Positions 49,931 through 61,305 of a stretch of DNA of 64,000 nucleotides are shown here, in pieces (the first letter of the stretch is position 1; each line of letters starts with the position of its first letter). Below the pieces are notes generated by a model that was not told the origin of the DNA, searched no databases, and saw nothing but the letters and a program-made list of their open reading frames with translations. Source of the DNA: Oxyruncus cristatus (Eukaryota > Chordata > Aves > Passeriformes > Cotingidae); contig VXAY01001953.1 of the NCBI GenBank assembly GCA_013399855.1, forward strand, positions 1,056,664 to 1,120,663, in the 5' to 3' direction. A program made the position numbers and the translations under genes.

Positions 49931-52093
49931 GTTCTCATCCACACTGGGCAATATGAGATGACAATCCTTTTGCACCATACCAGGTTTTGATTCTCAAGGT
50001 CAGGAAAGACTTCAGTGAAAGGTTTTGGAATGCCTTTGAGTTCTGCTGTAATGCTGCTAGAGCACCACAGTATCATGTACAATCTGATCTGGAGATTAGT
50101 TACTAGTAGCAGCGCAGAAATCTCCAGATAGTAGCTTTTTCAGCTTCATGAACATGAGTCATATTCAGCAAAATAAGATATAAAACATTGTGGAAGCACT
50201 GTGCTTAAATTTCTGTCTTATTAGCTGTCCTTTCTTGATGAAAATGGAGGGTCATTCATCACCGAGAAAGAAACTTATCCATCCTCGTTTTTGGAAGCAA
50301 TCCTGGAAGTTAACTATTGCTAGAACCATTAGCAGGCTTCGGCTGACAAAGAGATACTTAGGGTGATTTGAAATAAACAAAATCCTCTAAAAACTAAAAT
50401 TCCAGAGTGAAGTTATTAAGCATTGTGAGTGAACAAAGTTGTTCAGTCTCATTCATCATGGAGTTTTATGTTAAGTCAGGCATGCATCAGGTGAATAAAT
50501 CATTTGCTGTTTTTTAATTTTTTTTTGAGGGGGGAGAGTAAAAGGAAGTATTTTTAAAAGTAAAGTAGACGTGGCCTAAGTGGCTACATCACACTAGACT
50601 TTTTTTTTTTTTCAGGTCAATCTCTTTTACCTATCCCAAATCATGTCCTAGTAACATTTACTGTCCTGTGGGATCTTTAAAAGAAAGCATAAACCCAAGA
50701 AACTAAACCAAAAAACCCCATGTGGCTTAAGTTAAATCTTTTTGAGAGCTTCAGAGCAATACTAGTCATCTAATACCTTCACATTTTTCTGATGAGTAAA
50801 ATTACATGATAAATACATAGAAGTTCCAATCTCCTTTTCACTCTCAGTAGTCTGTTCACTCAGATTTCAATTTTCAGTCTGCTTTAGAAATATTCTTGGA
50901 AACTGGTGTGTCCATGAACAAGCAGAATTTGATTCCTTTTAAGACAGAGATTTTTAAATTTGTATCTTGAACCAGATTTAGTTTAGTCATGACAGTGTGG
51001 AAACTAAATTTGTTCTGATTTTAATAGATAGGTCTACATGAGTGCATAACATGTATGTAAGAAAGATCTAAGTACAATATGCAGAAATATATTAGATTGA
51101 TTTACAAACTGCATTGTATCCAATGTGGTATTCCTGTAATACCAATCACTGATAGTTATTACTCATTTATGGACACAGGAAATGTAATTAGTGTGAACAT
51201 TCTTTTTAGCTGCAAGATATAACAAATCATGAAGTAAAAAAACAGTGCTTAAAAAAGTTTTATTATTCCATAAAAATTATTTTATGTCCTCTGAAGTTAC
51301 TTCAGAACTCTACAGTACCCTTCAGTAAAATTCTATCAGGTTTTTATACTTTCAGGTGAAAAAATCTGCCTTTCTCCCATCTTTTTAATAAAGTGGTTAA
51401 ATTTGCAATTTTATTCTGTGATGTCCACGTGGAATTCAATGTAAGATGAATAGCTAGCACAAAGAACACAGAAAACTGAGGAAAATGTGGGAATGAAAGT
51501 ACAGTACTTAGTACAATACAACAATTTTCAGTACTGTATAATCAAAGGATTTTGTATGCTTTGAGATCCAGAACCAGTTGTACCATAGATTTTCAGATGA
51601 AAACTAAATGATCAAATATTTTAATTCTTATTTTTACTTATTTTTTAGTAGTACGTCAGATGAAAAAATTACTGATTACCTAAATTACTTCTGTTAAAAC
51701 AATAATTAGGATTTCCTAGTAGGCAAGGAATTAGAGTGTTCAGCAGACCATCTGTCAAGGACTATATGAGATAAAAATACTTCTTTTTGCTTTTTTTCTT
51801 CCCTTATGTAGATGTCATTACTCATCAAAAAGAATAGAAAAGTTGATTCTTCATTTCATTCTACACGATGCTTCAGACTATAGGGATTCCTCCTGGGGGT
51901 TGGTTATAATGAAGTATTTCAAATACATCGAAAGGAATGGTAGTTAGGTTTAAGTTTAAAAATAAAGTATTTATTTTCAAACAGCTCTACCCTAACAGTA
52001 TGACCTTCAGTTGCTTTGGAATTTGATTATATGTTTATAAATATATATATTGCGATGATAAAAAAATTTAAATGACTGATCAGTGATCGTATG
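49931..52093. other. Unique AT-rich non-coding stretch
   Basis: No gene or recognised repeat. T-rich runs occur near 50511-50527 and 50598-50613. Confidence 0.6.
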
Positions 52094-52447
52094 ATATATT
52101 GTGGGAGTCGACATACCTCATGTGGGGTGGAAAAACTCCTGTCAGAAATGGACTAGTAAAGAGAATGAAGAGAACAGCCTAAATGCTGTAAAATCAGAAG
52201 TTTTTAATGTTGTTTAACATGTTTCAAAATGGCTTTTTTGTAAGCTTTTGCTAAGTCACCGCTTCTTCTTCCCAAAATGCTTTTAGAAAACTGTTATCTC
52301 TACTTAGGAATGTGTTGAGAAGATATCTGGAAGTCTTATTGGCCTTTATTAACCCTTTCCTATTGGATGTTAACCCTTACTTGTTATTAGTGGATTCTGT
52401 AAACTTTCAGGGGTTTCTATTGGTGTTTTTCTGATCTCCCTGAAGCC

Positions 52448-52454
52448 TATAAAT
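52448..52454 (+). promoter_or_regulatory. LTR TATA box
   Basis: TATAAAT inside the solo LTR, preceded by CCTGAAGCC. Transcription would begin roughly 25-30 bases downstream, around the CTCTCTCTTGCTCGC run. Confidence 0.7.
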
Positions 52455-52467
52455 GACCCCTACCCAC

Positions 52468-52473
52468 AATAAA
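52468..52473 (+). terminator. LTR poly(A) signal
   Basis: AATAAA inside the solo LTR, followed within 30 bases by T/C-rich sequence and then GGTCTGTGTGGGTCC, a G/T-rich element suitable as the downstream cleavage signal. Confidence 0.65.
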
Positions 52474-52635
52474 TCTCTCTCTTGCTCGCCTCTCTCCCCT
52501 GGTCTGTGTGGGTCCTTGCTGGGCTCCCTGGGGCCAAGTGAAAGGGAGGCAGGGGGGGAGCATTCACCACCAGGTAATGAGCTGATCACTCAAACCTGTG
52601 GTGTCCCTTTATTCCAAACCACCGCCGCAATATAT

Positions 52636-54204
52636 AAGTAATATTCATCAATATCTAAAGCCTGGGAGTGTAATATTGAGAATGGCAAAGCTTGTGCCTG
52701 TGGTGATCAAGGCAGTAGCCTGTTAGGGAGTTTCTAAGCAATAACATCCACACAGTACTCTGCAGAGACTCTTTGTAATATACCTGTGTCTGATTAGCAA
52801 AGGCTACTACCTTGTTCTGTATGTTGCTCACTCTGGTGAGGGATTTCTGTTTTATGGTCTTTTACAGAGTGTAGAAATTCCAAAAATTTGCGTAACCTGT
52901 GAGCATAAATGAAAACTCAGAGACAGAGAAAACTCATATTTAACAAAGGCAAGACATGTTTTCAAATGTGTTAAAAGTTTGCAGTTAAAACAAATGGTCA
53001 TGGTAAAAGAAAAGGACCAAATAAAAAACCTTATAGTATTTAGGACATTTTGAATGGGCTTCTTCATAAGTATACTCATATGCTGATGAACCAGGTAATG
53101 TATCTGAAGTTTCAAAGCTTTGGAAAGACTGCCCTGAGATTGAACATGATTATGAATTTTTTTGTCACACCATATGAGATTCTACTTTGTTCTTTTGTTG
53201 TAGGTTTAGGGTTTTTTGGGTTTTTTGAGGGTCCTTTTTTTGTTGGGGGTTTTCTGTGGTGTTTGTTTTTAGCATTTTTTTTGTGTTTTTTTTAATTTAT
53301 TCAGGACTGATGTTTCTTAGAAAAGATAGAGAATTTGTAATACACTTATAAAGCTCATAGCATATTCTGCATATCATCTAACATTAAAAAAAAAAACAAA
53401 AACAAACTCCAAACCCTAACCAAAAAGGAAGGTTCTGCTATGTAATTGGTCTTTTAATGGTTGCTCGAACAGATACTTTAAGTGATATAAATCAGAAAAA
53501 ATACATATCCTTGCAATTCCTTCTATGGGATTAAGAACCAAAGTGAGAAGAAATCAGGCATACAGGAAAACAAATTAACCTGCTTGGATAGGCTGCTGAT
53601 CACATTCATTTTTACAGGTGATTACAGATGTTTTCATTTCTTTGTTTGGATGGGTAAAGATAATATGTTTGCTTTTTCTAAGATAGTGGGCTTGATTTTA
53701 GGAACAAAGGGAAAGATCTTTTTTAACACACAATATTAAGCTTTTGTGTTTGTTAAGTCCAAATTACTTGAAAACTCTCTGTGAGATCCTTTTTATGAAT
53801 TTTGATCCAATCTATGAGGGAAAATTGTGATTTTACTCCTGTAAAGTAGCTATTTTCTATCATATTGTCCTACTAACAGGATAGTTCTACTGATGAGCAA
53901 ATATACTAGCATATTTTAATACAACTTGGAAGATATTGGAAACAAATTGATGAGAAAATGCTTAATAGGTCCTTTAAATTGTGTTTGGTTAAAGAGAGTA
54001 ATAACTTTCTGTTTCTAATATAAGACTTACAGCTTATAAGAAGCAGAAAAGATTTCCAAAGGATTTTGTCAATGTAGTGGAAAGAGTTGTGAGTGATTTT
54101 TCTCTAGTTAGGGATAATCTTCTGAATACATGCAAATATTTTGGACATCAGTTTCACACAGTTAGAGTTCACAAGCCAAGTCTTTTTCAGAGCTTCTTAA
54201 GAAA
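52636..54204. other. Non-coding stretch with T/G-rich and A-rich tracts
   Basis: No gene. The G/T tract at 53203-53297 creates the 81-codon frame at 53050-53295. An A-rich run with CAAAAACAAACTCC occurs near 53384-53412. Confidence 0.6.
53203..53297 (+). repeat. T/G-rich low-complexity tract
   Basis: Runs of T with GGG, GGG, GGG and GGGGG clusters separated by 6-13 bases, then long T runs. It could weakly favour a G-quadruplex on the + strand, but the loops are long. Confidence 0.85.
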
Positions 54205-55820
54205 AATAGAAACTCAGCAATGATCAATTTAGTGTCAGAAGACACAGATGAGGCTATGATACTCAACACCACCGTTACCTCAGTCTTCATCAACAAGATC
54301 CTTGGATTCTTTGTGCTTAGATACAGGGTTTAAGGAGGAGGGAACTACCAAATGGGGACGAGGACTTGTTCATAACTCAACATTTACTAGACTGTGACAC
54401 CTGACAGGCTGCATCTGTGGGTGTTGATTGAATTTGCCAATGTCATTCTGAGGCTCCGGTCTGTCATCTTCAAAAGATCATGGAAATCAGAGAATATTCC
54501 CAATGACCAGAGAAAGGTAAATGTTGCACTGACCTTAAAAGTAGTCCAAAAGGTCAAGCTAAGAAACTATAGTGTGGTCAGCCTTACGGGAGTCCCTGGA
54601 AAAATCTCAGATTGAGTTCTGACTGCATGAATTTTTACCAAGAACAAATCATTCCTGTCGCACCTGATTGCCTTCTGTGAAAAAATAACTGGATTTGCAG
54701 AAGAAGGGAGAGCTGTGGATGAAATTTTTCTTTAATTCTCCAAGGCTTTAATACTGTCTCAAATAATGTTCCTATATAGAAGTTGGGATGTTTTGGCTTG
54801 GATGGGTGGAAAAATCAATAGGTAAAATCTGGTCAGATGACTGGGCTCAGAGGATGGTGGTTAATGGGTTAGATGTTGATAAAAAGTACCTCAGGAGTCT
54901 GAATGAGAATATGTCCCATCTAATATCTTTCTCAATGACACTAAGGAGGTGACGCGGTTCACCCTCATTAAAATTTTCATATTACACCAACTTGAGAGGG
55001 ACCAGAAGATACACTGAAGGTCAGTGCTGACACTGGCTGTGTGGAGAAATGTGTTGACAGAACCTTCTGAAATTCAGCAAGACACATGCAAAGTTCATCC
55101 TCTGGAAAAAAAAATCTCCTGGCAAGAATACAGACTGGTGAGTGATGATCTAGAGAGTGGCAACTCTAATAAGAAGGCTCTGGGGGTCCTGGACGACAGT
55201 GAGCTGAATGTGAGCCAGAATGGAACCCTGATAAAAAAGACAGTAAGTTACATACAGGGCTGTATGAACAGGAACAAAGACAGAAGGTCAAGGGAAGTAA
55301 TTAACTCCTTCTACTCAGATACAAATGGATAATACATGTGCTTATATACTTACACACACACCAAAAGGAAAAAAAAAAGGAGCAAATAATTTGTAAAAGT
55401 AAATAACTTGGAAGAATTTCTGTGGAAGGCCACCAGGCTGGTTAGAGCTGGACACTTATCCTGTGAGGAGAGTCTGAAGGGTTTGTTCATCCCTGGGGAA
55501 GAGTTGGTGATGGAGAACCTAACAGGACCCCACAGTGCCTGGTGGGAAGTCAGAAAGGAGATGGAGCTAGGTTTCTCCCAGCAGTGTGTGGCAGAAGAAT
55601 AAGAGGCAAAGGAGAAAATTAGAAATAAAAGTGTTTCAGATGGCACAAAATCTTCTCCATGAGAACAGTAGTGTTCTGGAACAGATTGATCAGAGAGGCC
55701 GTGTCACCTCCATCCTTGGAGATTTCAATGACCCAACTGGACAAATCCCTGAGCAACCCTCTCTGACCTTTGAAGGTCCCTTTCAGTCTGAATTATAATT
55801 TGACTCTGTGATTCAACTAT
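54205..55820 (+). mobile_element. Old, heavily diverged CR1 LINE (linker to 3' tail)
   Basis: On the + strand the order is: linker (ACTCAACACCACCGTTACCT, CAGTCTTCATCAACAAGATC), polymerase start (SWKSENIPNDQRKVNVAL and NYSVVSLTGVPGKI in the frame at 54394-54615), a decayed middle with the ...NDTKEV relic near 54935, the C-terminal region (KALGVLDDSELNVSQNG in the frame at 55024-55332; ATRLVRAGHLSCEESLKGLF at about 55430), then the 3' UTR. It ends GAAGGTCCCTTTCAGTCTGA and GACTCTGTGATTCAACTA near 55820. Many indels and an AT-rich insertion near 55335-55400 indicate great age. All open frames here are remnants. Confidence 0.9.
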
Positions 55821-56714
55821 ATTAAGTTTTGGGTGTCATGAATTCATTTCATTTACTTCTGAAACTGTTTTTGAATACCCCTTAAAAAGTAGTAGTCATG
55901 TAATATTAAATAGCACAACAACTGACTAGTCTTGATTGTTTAGTGGGCATCCCAATTTATATAATCAAATCTTTTTTGATGTTCAGTAAACTATCTTATT
56001 ATCTGTATACTAACCAAAAATGAAGAAAAACTTGTGAATGTGATTATTCAAATTTCATGCTCTATATTGTTGAACATTTTACTGCAAGAATAGCATGATC
56101 CCACCACAAGAAAATACCTCTGTACACAAATACTGTCTCTTACAGAAAAGGCATAACAGTCAGGATATGTTAAGCCGATATGCAAGACTTAATGAGTGAC
56201 ATATTCAGGACATAATCACAGGTCAGACCCTTCCAAAAAATATACTGAAATTACCTTAGAATGTTAAAAAAGTATTACTGTTTTTTCAGGAAAGAGAAGT
56301 TTCTTGGCTTAGGTTTTATTTTTAAACTTTAAAGGTCCAAATTTTGCACTGGAGCATTGGTCACCCACTCTCTCCTGAAATACAAAGGTGTTTCTTCCCA
56401 CAGAAATTCCTGAGACATTGATTTTTAATTTTTCTGCTAAATGTATTTTACATGTCAAGGTAGAGGTGGAGAACATCTGTGTGTCCACAGTGTTAGCTAG
56501 CCCTGTGTGTTAGTGTTCAATTATTTAAAGTCAATAAAAAACATTGGTATAGAATTTATATATTTTTAGGTAAAACTAAGATTCTGATATTTTCATACTT
56601 CCCTATGTGTCTCAACTCCTCAGTGATACCAGCTTTTTAAATGTACTTGCTGCCTTCACTAGCACAGCCATTTTGTAATATAAAGAAAATATCAACATAA
56701 GCATTGAAAAGAAC
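55821..56714. other. AT-rich non-coding stretch
   Basis: No gene or recognised repeat between the old CR1 and the LTR remnant. Confidence 0.6.
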
Positions 56715-56958
56715 TGTGTTGGGTTTGTTTTGGTAGCAGGGGTACTACAAGGATGACTTCTGTGAGAAGCTGCTAGAAGCTTCCCCTACATCTGATGGAG
56801 TCATTGCCAACTGTCTCCAAGACAGGCCCACTACCTGTCCTTATCTCGATCCACGAACCTTTGTTATATTTTATCTCCTCTGTCTAGTGGAGGAAGAGGA
56901 GTGTTGGAGCAACTTTGGTGGACATTTGATGTCCAGCCAGGGTCAACTCACCTCAACA
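56715..56958 (+). mobile_element. ERV LTR family B with its middle deleted
   Basis: The 5' part (TGTGTTGGGTTTG; GATGACTTCTGTGAGAAGC; TGCTAGAAGCTTCCCC; CATCTGATGGAGTCATTGCC) matches the start of the LTR at 10825-11632. At about 56830 it jumps directly to the family's 3' end (CTGTCCTTATCTCGATCC, ACGAACC, GTTATATTTTATCTCC, GTCCAGCCAGGGTCAACTCA). About 600-800 bp including the promoter and the internal repeat units are absent. It complements the 10825 copy, which lacks exactly this 3' end. Confidence 0.8.
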
Positions 56959-59936
56959 GAATATCCTTTAAAATAGCAGTTAATATTGAATCTGTAGAAG
57001 TAAACTTAGTAGATTCTCTGTATTGCACACTGCTGACTTTGGCAAATGTAAAGAATTCATATGTAGCTTTCTTTTGGAATATTTTCTGTACTGAGAAGCA
57101 AATTGGCTTTTGTATTGCTTTAATCAAATAATATTTCCTTAGTAGATATAAATGCTAGAAAACCTATAACCTTGAAATGCATTTGTTTTTTTCACTTAAT
57201 TATCTAGAGAATAATTTGTTTTCGTTCCATTTCTTCTGTAGTGCTAATTCCCTTGTGTTGTTCCTTCTTTATTATTTAACACAAATGTGCACAGTCTGAT
57301 GTTGAGAAGGCTTGTTCTTTAAACATGTTTACGCTCGTAATGGTGTATACAGGAATAAGTGATCAATAATTTCAGTTCTGGGGTTTTTTTTTTGGGGGGG
57401 GTGTTTATAAATATTATCCATATGAAGCCAACTGAAATTTAGCTTCTACTTTTATAAAGGAAAATTGTCAGTTAGTGTCCACTTTGGCAATACATTTTTT
57501 TCTTAATGGATTTTTTTTTTTCAGAAGAATGTTTCCATGAATGTTGCTATTTGGCTTCCCTCAATGAATTTTCCTCTTCCAGCATGCAAATTTGGTCTTA
57601 ATTCCATTTTTCCTGAGAAAAATTTGGGTTGTGTCTTCTACTTGAAGAGCAAACTAACCGTTAAGAGCAACTAGAAACACAAGGATTTTGTAAATCATTA
57701 ACAGTAATATAAATAATTGATCCATCTCTACCTCTTCACTAGGATTTTCCCTTCCTAGATTTCTTTTCCCTCAGTAACAGTTGAATTTCACAGAATATGG
57801 ACATCCTGGTGATAGAGCATAAAATATTTGGGGAAGAAAAAAAGAAGAAAAAAAAAGAAGGTAGAAGTCAGAACTTCAGGTAATGCAAACCAGTATTATG
57901 CAATCCAAATCAACATAACTCTGTTGTTTTAAGAAATTATTTTGGCACAAACACGCACCACCTAGCTAAAAACATCAATTAAGCAAACTGATAAATGGAA
58001 ATGGGTAAAACAGTAAATATAAGATTCTTTGTTCATGAGAATAGTTCTGTACATTGAATTTAGAAAAGAATATTAGAACAGTAATATTTTAAATGTTGAA
58101 CAATTAAGATTTTTACAACCACAAATCAAACTTCAGAGTAACAACTTTCTGACTTTGAGATTAGTATTTTATGTGTGTCAGTTTATGAAAAATCTAAAGC
58201 TAAACACATTAATTTACCTCAGTGAGAAAAAGAGAGCAGATGATTAAATCAAGAAAAAAAGGTTTTATATTGCACATTATTAAGAAAGAAATAAACAAAC
58301 AAACAAAAAAGAATAACAGCCTTTTTCAGTGATTACCACTGAGAATTCATAAAAAATCAAGTCTGTTAAAGATTTAGAGGTCAGCAAGTCCACCTGCAAC
58401 CCTACAGTAAAATCTGCTGTTCACAAGTAATGCTAGAGAAATGCTGCTAAAAGGGAATGCAGAATCTAGGACTGTTTTCTACACAGACTTATTTATATAA
58501 TCTATTCCACTGTTTACCTGGAACATGTGTAAACTTCTGAGAGCACTGCACAAATGCTCAGTCTATGTTAAGTTCATTAATTCTTGTCCAATTCAAATAT
58601 TTCCAGCAACCTCCTCCTACAATTTGCAGATGTCTTTTAAGTATTTGAGGACTTGTATTTCATATTTCTCTTCCACAGAATTTGCAGGCTGGAACAGTTT
58701 TGTGTTTCCTAGACCTGCGTGTCTTTATCTTCTGGATTTTTCTCCTTAATATTTTTTTTGATTGTAGTGGGGAGAGGATTTGAAATTTCCAAGGTTGTAC
58801 CTGACTTGAGACATGAACTAAAGCCAAACCAAAACAAAACCAAATCCCACCTTCACTTATCTAACAAAACACTTACTTTCATTAAGCATAGCAAGCATAA
58901 GCCTCCTCCTTCTTTTGCCCATTAGATTTGGTTTGGTTTTGTATTTGTAGTGATGATTATTTCTTCCTAGTTACAATACCCTATAATCTCCTTGAATTTG
59001 AATCTTAGTTGTTTTATTTCTGTAACTGTCTAAATGCACTTGTGTTTTATTCTGTTTCTCCATGTACTTTGCAGTCCAAAGATGTTTGAAAGTCCAAAAC
59101 CTGAATGTCTGTACAACACTTAGGCCTCTGTAAGAGCTCATCCATAGATGAACATTTATCTCCAGGACGGGTAATTCATCCCTTTACACTTATATGTGAG
59201 GATTTTGTAGAGTATCCACTAAAATTTCATCTCTTGATACTATGCAGTAATCATTATATTCCAGTCAGAAAGCCATGAAATTCTCATAAGTCCATAGTAT
59301 TAATATTCAAGAGTCTGAATATTAGGAGACAGGCAGCACATTTCTGAAGGTATGTCATTCTGACAGATAAGGATGTTAATTTTCCTAAAAATTTGCTTTA
59401 GACATTTAGCTTTACACATCCTTATTACTGCCTTTTGTAAATCAGTTTGAATCTCTCAGATGTTGAGTCATGTTCTTCCCTTATCCCTCAGAAGATGTGG
59501 TTCTGATTCTCATTTTATTAGGATTTTTGATAAGGAAGTCTTTTCAGTTATGAAAAGTATCCATCAGTATTCCATTTGCCCATCCTATATGCAACAATCC
59601 TCTCAAGTAATCGACTTTTCCCATCTGCAGAAGTTTCTATTTACAACCCGTCAATTTACCATGACTTTGGATGATGACAACAGCCATAGGCTCTACACGC
59701 TTTTTCCAGAAAATCCCCAGGCAGTTAAGTCTCACACTAACCTTGTTTTGTTTTGCATATCTGTAGTGGGTTGTATACCAGGACATAGGTAGAGGCCTAG
59801 ATTTACAATTCCTACTCCTTGCCAGCGGAAATGAAAGAATAGTTATTCCATGGATATTTTCCAGATATTGCAATTTTCTTTCTAAGGTCCCAGTTCTTAC
59901 AATTGCTCTTTCCAAATGTCCTCAATGGATCCCGGG
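56959..59936. other. Unique AT-rich non-coding stretch
   Basis: No gene. T/G run near 57382-57404, A-rich simple sequence near 57836-57860 and 58288-58312. The 110-codon frame at 59460-59792 (+) has no recognisable domain. Confidence 0.55.
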
Positions 59937-60020
59937 TTTGTTTGTTTGTTTGTTTGTGGGTTTTGTTTGATTGTTGGTTTAGGATTTTTTGTGTTTCGGT
60001 TTGGTTTGGTTTTTTTATCT
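59937..60020 (+). repeat. GTTT-type low-complexity tract
   Basis: TTTG repeated about six times, then TTTGATTG, GTTTCGG and TTTGGTTTGG. Part of it is included in the duplicated block that starts at 59970. Confidence 0.9.
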
Positions 60021-60746
60021 ACTAACTTTTACAATCCTTTTTGCCTAGGTGATGTCCAAATCACCTAGGAGCTTTTCTGGAGTAATTTTTGAGCACCTCT
60101 AAGAAAACAAGAAGAAAGAAGTAAAAAATTTAGTAATCTGAGTTTCTACCCATTTTCCAGCAGCCAGCTGGATGGTCATGCATGTTGCTGACCGATAATG
60201 AATCTGTGAATGTGCAGCACGTGGCTGCCTGTGGGCATCAGGGGTTCCCCAGGGGTCACATGGGCAGAGCCTGGTAGCCAGGACCTGTTTCACTGACCCA
60301 CCTAGGAAACAGGGCAGCTGGGGAAAACTGGGACAGGCCCAGCCCTGGACACTGGGANATTGTTGGTTTAGGATTTTTTGTGTTTCGGTTTGGTTTGGTT
60401 TTTTTATCTACTAACTTTTACAATCCTTTTTGCCTAGGTGATGTCCAAATCACCTAGGAGCTTTTCTGGAGTAATTTTTGAGCACCTCTAAGAAAACAAG
60501 AAGAAAGAAGTAAAAAATTTAGTAATCTGAGTTTCTACCCATTTTCCAGCAGCCAGCTGGATGGTCATGCATGTTGCTGACCGATAATGAATCTGTGAAT
60601 GTGCAGCACGTGACTGCCTGTGGGCATCAGGGGTTCCCCAGGGGTCACATGGGCAGAGCCTGGTAGCCAGGACCTGTTTCACTGACCCACCTAGGAAACA
60701 GGGCAGCTGGGGAAAACTGGGACAGGCCCAGCCCTGGACACTGGGA
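59970..60746 (+). repeat. 388-bp direct duplication separated by a single N
   Basis: 59970-60357 and 60359-60746 match base for base apart from one G/A difference that I found (CACGTGGCTG versus CACGTGACTG). The N at 60358 is exactly at the junction. As at 8972, joined overlapping contig ends (perhaps two alleles) explain this better than a biological tandem duplication. Twin 64-codon minus-strand frames (60099-60293, 60488-60682) arise only from the duplication. Confidence 0.95.
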
Positions 60747-60950
60747 GCTTCCCTATGGATGGGGCAAGGCTGTGAGCATTACCTTGTAGTTAAGGGCCTG
60801 GCTATGACACAGCAGAGGCTGGAACTCAGGCCAGGCCCAGCAGGACAGCTCCATTTGTAAGGGAAGGGATGCAGGCCCCATCAGGTCCACTTCCTTCACA
60901 ACAATTTTCCCCTTAGGTCACTAGCTGGGCTCTTTCCCAGTTGGATCTGG
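60140..60950 (+). repeat. GC-rich unclassified repeat, family C copy 2
   Basis: A GC-rich island that includes the 388-bp duplicated segment and continues through GGACAGGCCCAGCCCTGG, GGAACTCAGGCCAGGCCC and TTGTAAGGGAAGGGATGC to about 60950. Its 60243-60284 portion aligns in reverse with 38141-38184. Coding potential is not evident. The true element is probably about 389 bp shorter than shown because of the N-junction duplication. Confidence 0.55.
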
Positions 60951-61024
60951 GCCCAGACCAGCAAACACCCAGAAGTCAGGAGATGTGCTCAAGATCCTTG
61001 CAATAGCTTTTCAGACCTCAAAGT

Positions 61025-61305
61025 TTTACTTGTGGCATGAATAAATACGAGACCCTCCTGGGATGATGGAAAATGGAGAGTCCTTTATTAATGGATGAAC
61101 AAGTTCTTATATTCGAAAAAGGTGCACTAACAAAACGTGGGGGAGTGAGTGAAGTCTTGTCCAATCATTTTAAAGCTTCTTCCTGGGACACTTATAACTG
61201 GTCATCTTTTCATGGGCTTCCATCAGAACTTCAACTCCCAGCATACACCGCTACCATTACACAACAAGCATCCCGTATTAACTCGCTCGTAACCCCACAT
61301 TTACT
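61025..61305 (-). repeat. 6-bp target-site duplication flanking a solo LTR
   Basis: TTTACT at 61025-61030 and TTTACT at 61300-61305 directly abut the LTR ends. The sequence is not simple-repeat, so a chance match at both exact ends is unlikely. Confidence 0.88.
61031..61299 (-). mobile_element. Solo ERV LTR, 269 bp, minus strand
   Basis: On the + strand it runs TGTGGCATGAATAAATACGA ... GTAACCCCACA, so both ends show TGTGG/CCACA inverted termini. On the minus strand it reads TGTGGGGTTACGAGCGAG, then U3 sequence with GATTGGACAAGAC, a TATA-like TATAAGA (61111-61105), AATAAA (61089-61084), and a short R/U5. There is no retroviral interior on either side, so it is a solo LTR. Short length, 6-bp target duplication and TATA-to-AATAAA spacing of about 15-20 bases fit a class II (ERVK or alpha-like) avian ERV. 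The 87-codon + frame at 61073-61336 crosses the LTR antisense and is not a gene. Confidence 0.88.

Larger units (their letters stand above)
52100..52629 (+). mobile_element. Solo ERV LTR, 530 bp, + strand
   Basis: The block starts TGTGGGAGTCGACATACC and ends CCACCGCCGCA. It has a TATA box (TATAAAT, 52448-52454), an AATAAA poly(A) signal 14 bases after the TATA (52468-52473) and a T/C-rich CTCTCTCTTGCTCGCCTCTC run that would be R/U5. The U3 carries ATTGG boxes (for example near 52338 and 52363). No internal retroviral sequence borders it, so it is a solo LTR left by LTR-LTR recombination. The TATA-to-AATAAA spacing puts the poly(A) signal upstream of a short R, the same architecture as the LTR at 61031-61299. 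The clean ends suggest it is younger than the 8-11 kb elements. Confidence 0.9.
52094..52635 (+). repeat. 6-bp target-site duplication flanking a solo LTR
   Basis: ATATAT at 52094-52099 immediately precedes the LTR start and ATATAT at 52630-52635 immediately follows its end. The motif is low in complexity, but it coincides exactly with TG...CA ends. A 6-bp duplication is typical of class II (ERVK/alpha-beta-like) integrases. Confidence 0.8.

Noticed and set aside
60099..60682. Twin 64-codon minus-strand frames with nearly the same product
   Set aside because: They exist only because of the N-junction duplication and lie in repeat sequence.
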